From positions 2,545,001 to 2,609,000 of the forward strand of contig CAUJGJ010000332.1 in assembly GCA_963170055.1 (NCBI GenBank): 64,000 nucleotides of DNA, given 5' to 3'. This document shows positions 34,039 to 44,100 of the stretch, in pieces. The position numbers and the translations under genes were made by a program. The notes under the pieces are model-generated. The model saw only the letters and a program-made list of their open reading frames with translations, made no database searches and was not told the origin of the DNA. How positions within the stretch are numbered: the first letter of the stretch is position 1; every line of letters starts with the position of its first letter. Source of the DNA: Halisarca cf. caerulea. Lineage: Eukaryota > Porifera > Demospongiae > Chondrillida > Halisarcidae.

Positions 34039-37000
34039 CACAAAGAACACATACAACCACAAACAAAATGTGTAAGCACACAATTGTAATAAGCAAAATC
34101 TGTAGTTATTACACTAATTAAACATTACTACAAAATTAAACTACACCTTACATCAGCAGGCATAGGGAAGCTGGAGGATATGTTGGCAATGGTCATGTTG
34201 TTGTAACCAGGAGGCAGGTCTCCCTTGGGTGTACTCTGTGCTCCTGACTTCATCGATACAGACACCTATGGAATCCATATACAGATGCATACAAGCACAC
34301 TCGTTAAAAAAGTATCTTGAGCCAAATGCATACATTGTACATGATGGTGTAATGACATGTTGTAATTACCAAGCAGTTTAGTAAAGTTAATTATTTCTTT
34401 CACCAGTGGGAGTCCATTCGAGGTAACTCATGTATTTTCATTGGACAAAATTTGACCTTTTTGACATCAGAATGTATCATTATCAACTCAAATTGCAGCT
34501 CTATTTTGATACTGAAGAACACATCAATAGTGATCAGCAACTTGGATACGCATGTACTGTAAAAAGCCTATAACCGTTTCGGTCAGAGATCAGACAGTTT
34601 GGCAAAACACCAAAGTATTTCCAAATCTTGGCCTATAGTCTCACTGCTCCATTTGGAGCTCAACACATTGTGGTACAAGGCTGAAAACATACATATCTTG
34701 AATTTTGCGCAACCAATCCTTAAAATTCCATAATGAAGATGTGGGATTTCCAATTTTATGTTCAGACCACAATGGTAGCGATATGCAACATGTGTAATGA
34801 GTGGCATCTGAAAGGATAGAACATGCCAAGGATGGAGACACCAATCAGTTTATACAGCCATATACGTATAAACATTATTGATTTCGGGTTTGAGCTCTGA
34901 CAAACATGGACAACACAGAATAAAGTGAACCTCATCAAGAAGTACACTCTTAAGACAAATTTCTGATTAAACATAAGCTATTTTTGAGCCCTGTTTGGTT
35001 TGATGTAGTACTGTACATGTATTCAGTACTACGTCCAGATAAGAAGATAATGAGAACATATTTTGTAGGTCTTCTAAGTTCATTTTAACAAGGTTTCACT
35101 ATATTTGCAAAGTAAAACGCACCTTAGCCAGTGATTTCTCTAAGTTCACAACATCAGAGACTCCTTGAGCTACAGCACTCTTGTCTGAGTTTCCCAGCAA
35201 AGCTAGAACATCACTCATGTATGTGGTCAGTAGAGTGACTAGCTGTAGCAATGCCAGAAGACAATGGAGTAATCAGTAGTATTACACAGTAGCAAACATC
35301 TTGAACCTCATCTTAATTATTGTCATACGTATGTAAACACATTCTCTTGTAAAAACTCTACACTTGAATCAGAAGTAAAATTAATAATAAATTGTACACG
35401 TATAACACTCACACAGTATCATATATGTAGTAGCAAACAACTTGCATCCCATGTATTATATATGTATACTAATTCTATAATAATTGTAAATCCTATACTT
35501 AAGGTATATTATACAGTTAAATACAATACTTACACAGTTACGCACCTTAGTGTTTTGGTAAAATGCTGGAATAGTAAGGGACAATCCACTAGCACCCAGC
35601 TATGGACAAAGAGCACCATCTTAACATAAACCACACTGTGGGTTAATCAAGACATTGTACAGGTCCAAAGCTGGGATCTCACCGAGATGGACTGCACAGA
35701 GGAGTTGAGATTGTCAGCTCCAACTGACATGGAGAACAGTGCTTGACTGCCCATCATCTGGTCCATGGCAAGTTGGCTGTACTTCCACGGAGTTTTGGAT
35801 GACACATTGGCCAATGCCCATCCTCTAGCCTTGGACAGTAGGTTGAGTAATGGATTAGCACCTGACAATGTATAGAACAATTACATAATATAATGCATTC
35901 TGAAAGTATTGAAAGTACCAGCTAGATATTTTCTGTTTATCACTACACTGGGCTTGAAAATATGTAATGTAAACTTGTAGCACAATGATCTAATAAGCAA
36001 GGTCACACACAGTATCAGAGACAACTTACAAAAACAACAACAACAACGGCCACAACAACAACCACAATTCACTGCATAAGAATTTAAACATTGTAATAAA
36101 ATTCACAACATATTCACCTGCTTCATTAATGGCGTCCATATTTTGGCAACTATCATATAGGTATTTAGCTTTCTTCACAGCATCTATGTCACTTTCACTG
36201 ATAGCTTCTAGAGCTTTGATGATGACAACATTGTTCTGCTCTCCCAGAACAGTCAATGCCTCTAATACCCCCTCGCCTGCAGTGTTAATTACGAGTAAGA
36301 ACAGATTTACACAGGCACAATATGCAGTAGCAGTGCAACACAAGACACCATCATAAAATGTTTCATTTATTCATTGGTTGTACATACAGAACTATGGTAT
36401 GATGTGTGGGCAGATAAAAGGACAAAGTATGCAAATATTGCCCACTAGTAAATAGGTTGTCATTGCAAGATACCTATAAACAATTCATTTATGGCTTCCT
36501 TGAGACGATGTCTTCAACTCATACAGCAGCTGCTACTTATGCATGAGTGCAGAAGTCACATGCAACATATCATCACATAGTAGCAAAGGCACCTCTAGGT
36601 GGACTGCAAAAGATGCAGATACCTTCGCCTTTAAGTGACAAGGAATAGTATGTGCTATATAGGTCTTGTATACAGGTACATGAGTAAATCATGCAATAGT
36701 GAGGATACTCCAAATATACTCAGCAGAAGAGTACACCACACACATACACACTGTCATGCATGAGTGATTATCTGCACACAATATTGCATCATGCTAGGTC
36801 AAGTTATACATGCTAATTATGACCTTCTACCACAATCCAATAGACTAAGTGCATGTGGTGCGATTGGTCATGATAAGGAGGACCACAACTCTGACTGCAA
36901 ACACAGTACATACAATAAACACCATGCAGAGATGTTGGAATACCGTATGCTGTTGTGGGATACCGGTATATGTAATATCTCGTATTAAGTCATATACAAT

Positions 37001-38396
37001 GCATTGGCGTAGTAATGACTTGTACTTTGGGGGGGCTCATTCAATATCATGTGCAGTTCATGTGCAGTATAATAGCTTGTTTAATGTATGATCAGGCAAA
37101 CAGTGGGGGGGCTATAGCCCCTCCAGCCCCCATGGTTCCTACACCTATGCAATGTCATGTGCATACAATACCATTCTGTACTTCTGTATTGACCATAATC
37201 ATGAAAATACAGTAACTACAATTATTGCAGTTATTGGAGGAAGTTTGTTGATAGCCAATTGTCTCACGAACATATTTCTGCATGACCAACAGTATTCCTG
37301 TGTTCTCTTCTGTTGTGCATAATATATAGTCTAATAATTCTCACTTCATTGTGCAACTATCAATCTAATGCCTCACTCCCCCCCATGCGGGCATAGGTTA
37401 GGCAAGGATGGGGATTTACCTCTCATGGGAAATGAAGTCCCCACCCCTGGGGCATACTCGAGGAGGTGAATCCCCCACCAAAGCCCATGGTGTAGAATCA
37501 GGGATTTACTTGAATTGACCATAAAGCAGATGCCTATATGACACGGTGGCCAGGGCAAGTTGAGAAAATGTCAAGTCATGAGGTGCAGGGGTGGCTCAGT
37601 GGTAGCATAGATTTGGAACCAAAGAAGTGTGGTTCAAATCCCATGTGCACCCAGCACCCCATCTGCTTTGAAAAAAGTGCTACTGCTGGGCCATACAATT
37701 TGCATGTTTGTGATTGGCAATGCATTGTGTTGTGTGGTTCGTGGGTCGAAGACGGGCAAGATCTGATGGGCCAGAACATTGGGCAGCTGATTGAAATGAC
37801 ACGTGCAATAGATCTATTATGTTATTGAAGGGTGAAATCCTGTCATCTGGGGCCACATATGGAGGCAAATCCCTACCCAAACCCTGTGATTTGCCAGCAT
37901 ACACTTTGATAGGTGCATTAGTACGCGACAAGCAAACAATGTCATCATGTGCATAAGAATTTATAATCATCCATGCAGCAGGTGCACACCACAGATTTCA
38001 TGAACACTTCTATTAAATCCGTACAATACCTGGAGGAAGATAGTGGGACTGTTCCCATTGTCCACATGCAAAGTTGTAGAAATCGTCACAAGGAGATTTG
38101 GACTCGTCGATGGACTCTAGTATTTCTGCAGCCAACTCCACACACACTGCAGTGGTACACACACTGGTATTGGGGGCCAATGAGATCACCCGATCCAAGT
38201 CAACAGGTGGGGATTGCTTGCTCACGTGAACGACACTGCTTGTGTCCACTTTGGAGGAGAAGTACAAGGCAGCAAATACGGACGTGAGAGTTATCGACAA
38301 AGCAAGAAGCACGGTTGTACAAAGTCCATAATAACAGCAAAATTTTCTTCTGGTGAGTTTCTTTTTAGAAATCAAAGGACTTTTCTCAGTCGCCAT
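27651..38396 (-). CDS. Neprilysin-like M13 zinc metallopeptidase, 19 exons
   Basis: Exons on the minus strand: 38396-38030, 36276-36118, 35861-35683, 35599-35546, 35242-35123, 34265-34152, 32864-32725, 32247-32037, 31752-31654, 31192-31067, 31028-30922, 30861-30803, 30220-30169, 30009-29942, 29493-29369, 28432-28367, 28290-28195, 28094-28018, 27750-27651. They total 2319 nt (772 residues), all phases consistent. It is a type II membrane protein: short basic cytoplasmic tail, one TM at about residues 23-46, then the ectodomain. Motifs are PCDDFYNFACGQW, NAYY (568-571), zinc site HELTH (609-613), GENIAD (668-673), catalytic DPHSPG (732-737) and the terminal CELW. All catalytic residues are present. 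Family knowledge: it cleaves small peptides at the cell surface. Which of NEP, ECE or another M13 branch it belongs to is not decided. Confidence 0.96.
29138..29170. repeat. Poly-C followed by CA tract
   Basis: A run of about 20 C followed by CACACACACACA in the intron between exons 15 and 16 of the peptidase gene. Confidence 0.9.
30355..30557. mobile_element. AACCTC-family MITE
   Basis: CAGTAAATTAAACCTCTATA at the left and AATAGAGGTTTCACTG at the right are imperfect inverted repeats with flanking TA. It lies in an intron of the M13 gene, next to the 34-bp minisatellite. Confidence 0.78.
30579..30788. repeat. 34-bp minisatellite, six units
   Basis: Unit GAATATTGATACACACACCC then TG(C/T)GTGGTGTGTTT (34 bp). 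Units differ at only a few positions. It is 15 bp from the donor of exon 12 of the M13 gene (30803). It creates long spurious open frames on the minus strand. Confidence 0.95.
31933..31976. repeat. TA microsatellite
   Basis: About 21 TA units in the intron between exons 8 and 9 of the M13 gene, about 60 bp beyond the exon 8 donor. Confidence 0.97.
33966..34036. repeat. CA microsatellite
   Basis: About 27 CA units in the intron between exons 6 and 7 of the M13 gene. Confidence 0.97.
34374..34810 (-). repeat. Dispersed repeat, copy A (inverted relative to 40310-40800)
   Basis: Shared phrases with the reverse complement of 40310-40800 include GGGAGTCCATTCGAGGT, ACTGAAGAACACAT, ACCGTTTCGGTCAGAG (ACCGTTTCGATCAGAG in copy B) and TACAAGGCTGAAAACAT. 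Similarity runs for most of 440 bp. No coding potential or structural ends were identified. Confidence 0.8.
34924..35100. mobile_element. AACCTC-family MITE
   Basis: AGTGAACCTCATCAAGAAG at the left and AACAAGGTTTCACT at the right are inverted. The core CTGTACATGTATTCAGTACTA and CTTAAGACAAATTTCTG is shared with the copies at 40897 (reverse) and 46649, so these three form one subfamily. It ends 23 bp from exon 5 of the M13 gene. Confidence 0.72.
36360..37570. other. First intron of the M13 gene: noncoding, repeat-rich
   Basis: No exon was recognised and none is needed, since exons 1 and 2 join in phase. It contains G-run/C-run phrases (37025-37130, GGGGGGGCTATAGCCCCTCC) typical of decayed element tails. 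Confidence 0.55.
37577..37850 (+). mobile_element. tRNA-derived SINE-like element
   Basis: A polymerase III A box (TGGCTCAGTGGTAGC, 37592-37606) and B box (GGTTCAAATCC, 37631-37641) are spaced as in a tRNA. The 5' GTGCA and 3' TGTGCAC can pair as a partial acceptor stem, but the anticodon arm is poor. An unrelated tail of about 200 bp follows. The context (intron, plus strand, antisense to the M13 gene) and decayed fold favour a SINE over a functional tRNA gene. Confidence 0.65.
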
Positions 38397-38420
38397 GTTC
38401 TCAACGTCGTGTGGAACGAC

Positions 38421-38456
38421 TGACGTCACCGGACGATTGACGAATCAGTGACGTCA
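38421..38456. promoter_or_regulatory. Two palindromic CRE/ATF sites upstream of the M13 gene
   Basis: Perfect TGACGTCA octamers occur at 38421-38428 and 38449-38456, 28 bp apart, 25 bp and 53 bp upstream of the proposed ATG (38396). This is the consensus for CREB/ATF factors. Position suggests a proximal promoter or 5' leader; function is inference. Confidence 0.65.
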
Positions 38457-38930
38457 TTTCCAGAAGTCCCCGAGCGAGATTGGGTCGGCTACGCCAGACC
38501 AGACCATACGCTTTCTGTGATCTATGGTCAGACTAAATCTCAACCTTGTTTGTCGATTTGAGGACGAGGGATAGCAGTGAACACGAAAACTTCTGAAGTG
38601 TAAGTACTCCTTAACGATTCCTCTGTCACGGTACGTACAGCATATGACAGTCAATGTACATGAACAGCTCAATGTACATATGCGGGCAACCATCATGTAA
38701 ATTAATCATGTAATTTTACTTATTAAGCACTTTTTCTGTTATACATCGATATCACTTGTTTATTCTGTCATCACAACAGCTTCCCAGCTATAAATTTAAC
38801 TTAATTCCTTTTGTATCTGGTGTTTTCTTGTAACCATGTGTTCAAGAACCTACCATGGTGTCTTCTTGGGGTGGGGGCAACTTGATAATAGGGGGGGGGG
38901 GGGGGGGGGGGGAGATGCCCTGCTCAAATA
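38457..38930. other. Intergenic stretch with poly-G tract
   Basis: No gene was recognised. A G-run of about 24 at 38889-38912 sits just before the LINE fragment. Confidence 0.5.
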
Positions 38931-39406
38931 TCATCAACACACATGCACACATGCACAACTATAGACTTAGAGCTGGATCAGACACTTTACCAACGCCCAT
39001 GAACCTTCACCGGTGGAAAATACAGTTGTATTCTCACTGTCCTCTATGCTCTTTTCCTCAAACCACCGTAAATCACATCCTCAATGGCTGCCAGTATGCA
39101 TTGGATGGTGGAAGATACACCTGGAGACACGACAGTATATTGCTGAAACTAATAATGTTCATGAAGAGCAAAATCACCACATCCACTCAAATGTTTGCAG
39201 ATTTAGATGGCCACCGAGCAATTGCATCTCCCCCTGGTACAGTTCCTCCATCAATTGTTATTACCACAGCGAGACCTGATATTGCCATCGTTCAAGGAAA
39301 GAAATTCAAATTTATCGAGCAAACTGTTTGTGGAAACAGCCTCCACGCAATGCAAAAGGCAAGGGAAAGGAAGCTAATAATTGGTCTTTCCCCCCTTGAT
39401 TCATGA
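38930..39406 (+). mobile_element. LINE C-terminal fragment with zf-RVT domain
   Basis: An open frame encodes the end of a non-LTR reverse transcriptase protein: LPTPMNLHRW, then CPLC...HILNGC (zinc-binding zf-RVT pattern), then GGRYTWRHDSILLKL. This layout is typical of the C-terminus of R2-like or related sponge and cnidarian LINE proteins. RT and endonuclease parts are missing. It ends with a stop at 39404-39406. Confidence 0.75.
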
Positions 39407-39620
39407 ATCCAGAAACCTGCTTCAATGTCTAAAATGGCCTCAGATACCACCTTATATAACTAAAAGCTCATTTTCTCTGGGAAGGGGGGGGGGCATACCC
39501 TCTCCTATTTATGTACCACTACAATATCACATACATATCTGCCCCTCCTTACATCACTGCATTGCATGTTTTTTATAGACGTCATGAACAGTCCCCTTCC
39601 CATTACCATACTTTGCTTCC
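39407..39620. repeat. Copy of the TATATAAG-module dispersed repeat
   Basis: AAAATGGCCTCAGATACCAC followed by CTTATATAA, then a G-run and the phrase CATACCCTCTCC. The same module is at 50780-50870, in reverse at 62740-62810, and in weaker form at 33330-33400. Confidence 0.6.
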
Positions 39621-40309
39621 CCCCCCTCCATGATCATTATTGTGGAAGAAAGAAAGTCTAAAAGAAAACCTGTTTATACCTTTGCTGTATTTTTCTTTTT
39701 GTGCTAGTAATGATACACCCCTAGTAAGATAATTATATACCAAACAATACTTGTGTACAGTGAAGCACTACATTCTACACATTTGTAGGCACACTTGATT
39801 GCTATAGTCTTGTAGTCTTATAGTCTTAATTGACTGATTGTGAATATCTTGCATCCATATTTTCTCCACCCTATTCATTCTGGAGTGCAGTACCTCATGT
39901 CAACCTTCTTTTTTTCTACTCATAACTTCTAAAGTTATGAGTAGAAAGCATCCTGTTTCCCAATATACTGTTTGACTGTTCACTTGTATGTATCAGTGTG
40001 CTTGAGCACTTATTATGTGTGCGTACGTTTAAGAGGAAATGTATGCATAGCACAGATATAGGATCACCTTGTGTACAGTCCCCTATATCATACAGTATCA
40101 GGAAGTGGTTCTGCACACTGGGCTATGTAGTTGTATGTGGGTGTTCACAACTTACTGTTTTTGTTCTAGGTTATGAGGTTAGACTATTTGTGTGATCACT
40201 TAAGTGATGTAGTGTACCTGGTGCATGCGGTGTATTCTCCTATGATAGAAATGACTTATAGAAATTTATTTGAATCAATAATACTAGTTATGAATATATG
40301 GTTCAGACC

Positions 40310-40800
40310 TCGCTCTGCTAATTCCCAAACCCAATAGCGCTTGTGGGTCTGGGAACTGGGATGTTGCAAATGGCTGACGCATTTTGTGGCCCGAATGCTA
40401 AAATCAGAATCCTACCTCATCTTATTCGAATTTTAAGAAGTTGTAGACACAAATTCAAGATACTTATGTTTTAGACCTTGTAATATTATGTATTGAGCTT
40501 CAAATGGAACAATGAGACTGCCAAGTAAGCCAAAATTTTATAATTCTTCGGCGATCTACCGAAATGTCCGTACTCTGATCGAAACGGTTTAAGGTTTATC
40601 CTGTAGAACACACATATCCAAGTAGCTGTTTGCTATAAATGTGTTCTTCAGTCTTGAAATGGAGCCGCGATTTGAGTTGAAAATATCTGTTCTCAGCCAA
40701 AAGGTAGAATTTTACCCTACGAAATGTGTAGGTGACCTCGAATGGACTCCCATTGATGACGGAAGCAATTAACCTCGCTAAACCACTCGGTAATAATTTA
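40310..40800 (+). repeat. Dispersed repeat, copy B
   Basis: Reverse-complement partner of 34374-34810 (GAATGGACTCCCAT, ATGTGTTCTTCAGT, GATCGAAACGGTTTA). Noncoding, in the spacer between the divergent M13 and NLR genes. Confidence 0.8.
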
Positions 40801-40896
40801 GCGTTGAGGTGAAAGTATAACTTGCACACATTACAACTTTGTTCATATGTGTAGTATGTTGTAGTCTGATGTGTGTGTGTGGTCAATAATTAGATA

Positions 40897-41102
40897 CAGT
40901 CAAACCTCATTAAGACGAACATTATAAATAGAGAACCCACAAAATTTGTTTTCGTTATCAAATGTTCTTCTTATCAGGATATGGTAACACATGTACAGTA
41001 CTACAGCAAACTAAACAGGGCTTGAAAATTAGTTTGTGCTAAGCAGAAATTTGTCTTAAGAGTGTTCTTCTTAAAGAAATTCTACTTAATGAAATTCTAC
41101 TG
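40897..41102. mobile_element. AACCTC-family MITE just upstream of the NLR start
   Basis: CAGTCAAACCTCATTAAGAC at the left; right end CTTAATGAAATTCTACTG, with TA on both sides. Core shared with 34924-35100 (reverse) and 46649. It ends 72 bp before the proposed ATG at 41175, so it probably forms part of the promoter or leader. Confidence 0.82.
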
Positions 41103-41174
41103 TAAAAGAAAATGGTGTCAATATTTACACTAGGTATTCTCTCTTTTTCAGGGCCAGTGTTTCTATTAGTTGTG

Positions 41175-44100
41175 ATGGCAAGCAGTTCGTTGAATTCACC
41201 AGTGCAAGATGCTATTTGCTCTGTTCTATATAACACACAAGGGCCAAAAGTGAATGTGAAGGAAATTAGTCAAGATTTGTTTCGGGAAAACTTGATTGAC
41301 TTTTCTTTGAGGCAGTACATCCTTAGTCAGCAAACTGACGATCGTGCCCAAGATATCCTTGCTCAGCATTTGTTCAGATATGGGACTCTTGAATCCATCA
41401 GGCGTCTGTGTGCAGTTCTCCGCAGAACAGCCAGCAGTTATCCTAGTCACCTTTTAGTTGCAGAGAGGCTAGAACAAGCATGTGGTCTTCCTTCTGCATC
41501 CATGGTTAGCAATTACAATGTATAGGTGTGTAAACATCAGGCATGTGGCATGCTTCTTTTCACAATCATCATATGCATGCATTGTTGGTTTTAATTCAGG
41601 AGTTGTAGAACATAAATTGAATATATAAAAGTGTGTTTGTTGCTCTGTGTGAGAATATCTATATCCACTATTCCACGTTGTGTAGCAATCTGTGTTGGTG
41701 GAGTAGCAAGAGTTCTGTGACAGTGGTGCAGTCATGTAAAATCCAACTGCTAGCTTTTTTCGTGATGTTGTACATACATACTAGGGTGAAATGGTCCCAA
41801 GGAAGGACTGGGCTAAATACCTGACAGTGTAATAGCGAAACATACCAGAACAGCCACAGCAGGTCATCTGAGCACCACTCTCTGAATGGGTCACTATGTT
41901 GTGTATGTTCAAAGATGACATTGTGCTACCGCTATGGACTCTAAATGCGATGCATGATTGCTGTAAAACATTTTTAATGTATTGGAGTAATTATTTCTGT
42001 GAACCTACAGGTTCAATCATGATCGATATAGTGTGTGTACACATGTTATCCACTGCCAACTTTATTCTTTTAGCTTGCCCATTCTTATAAGCTTTGCCAT
42101 GCATATGTATACAGTATACGTACTTGCATTTATATAATGATTTTGCATTTTAGCTGTATATTTGTGAGAAGTGCATATCTGTACGCATGGCTTTATTTCA
42201 TACTTGAGTGTACATAGGATATAGTCAAAGAGCACAGGTTGTTCTTTGCATAAGATACATTATATCTGTAGCTATGTTAAGGTCTACCCTGCATGAGCTG
42301 AAACTAGACAACTATCTGGCATTCTATATTTCACAGTAAGCATATTTTTTGCTTCAGAAGCACAATGTATGTATGTATGGTGGATTATGTTTTTTAGGAT
42401 ACATTTGTAGAGCCCCTTTGCACAAGAAGGCACAGTCTATTTTCAGAGATGTATTGTTTATCTCCTGGCAATTCCCTGATACCAGGTCATGCAAATTATA
42501 TTTTTGTAATCCTTGTAATCTGCCCTGTCTGTACTGTATACTTGGCTAAGTTGTCATTTCGTGCTACTATTTACTTGCCTAATTTAGAATACAAGGTACC
42601 AACCTCAAACCATGACAACTGATGTTCTCGGCCTGCCTCAAATAGAAGCAAACCAAGTGAGTTGTCGCTTTGCTTGTATTCCACCTTGTTTGTCCCTGCA
42701 TATTAAACTTTGCATATGTGTTTATTCTGCTAGTCCACCAATGGTGTATATGTACCTTACACTAGGTATTCACTTCTGTTGATACATACTTATACAATTT
42801 TCATACTTTCATGTACTTATATCTTCTAATTGAGTGAAGTTCAGCAAATCGTTGTCTAATTATATGTACAATGACCATGTATCTGTGAGGGGGGATGAAT
42901 ATACTTTGGGGGCAAAGATGAAAATTAGAAGACATTACATTTTGTCAGTAGTTTTAAGTTCAACCATGCAGTTTGTAGAAACTAACAAAAGTTTTGTTGG
43001 CAAAAAGTTGTATGGTATGAACTCCGCATCCTCATTTTAACCAACAGTATGTACACCCCTGTGACCATTTCCCATGCATTGCTTAATACGTATATATGAA
43101 TTGGACGAAGGCAAGTGGTACTTATCAAATTCTGTATTTGGTATGTAGTTCAGTTTCTAAACTTTCTGACGACTGCCTTACAGTGTCATTTGTGTTCCGT
43201 GCACAGTCAGGCATGTAGTGTAGGCAGACCTACTTTTTGGTGCATTAAGCCGAGGCTTGTGCACTGCGTATGTTTATATTTGCAAGTTCATTTGTCCTCC
43301 GCCTGCACACGGTGAATGCAGGAGAAGAATAGCAGGAGACATTTGGATCCCTACATTGCAATGAAACTGATTAATATTATGATTCACTAAATTTCCACTT
43401 TACAGTATGTTCTTAAACAGGAGCAGTTGTGCAATTAAGGCAGTTTTGTTACATGATAATTGCTGTATATTTACAGTACTAAAGAATTACATACACACTA
43501 GACAGTCCACCTTGGGATGTGTTAACATTCAGCATTTCTGTTGTCAGTGGACTAATTAAGCTGTAAGTAATTTTTTTCTCATGGCACTGGAGTTGGGTAT
43601 GTAGGTTATGCATGCGATTATAATTCTGAAAATGGCAAGCATTCTGCAAGATTGAGGATGTGGAAAGTCTATGCTATGTTTGGCTTGTGATTCTTCATTT
43701 AAAACTTAGTCAATGTATTTTGTCCAGTGAATCTTGAATGCGTTGACTCAGTGATTCTATGTATTGCCTCCCTTCAGTACAGTGGAATTTATTCAGTACA
43801 TGAATTAGTAAAAATTAAAAGTGTCTTTATACCACTGTAGATTGCACTGCAAGGCTTAGGGAATATTTGCAATGCAAGCAGGAGCATCATGTGACTTATG
43901 AATGAAATAAATGTTCTCTATTGCTAGACAGGGCAGGTTTCCACTACTGTACTTACCTATACATGCTCAAATTCTTGTACTGTAGATCATAGATTTTTAT
44001 GTTGTCTCAGGCCATCTGTTTCTCGGATGCCAGACAATATCAATAGTTTTAATATTAGCTCTTTCTCCATCAGTATGATAATATTATGCTTACTTGGTGA

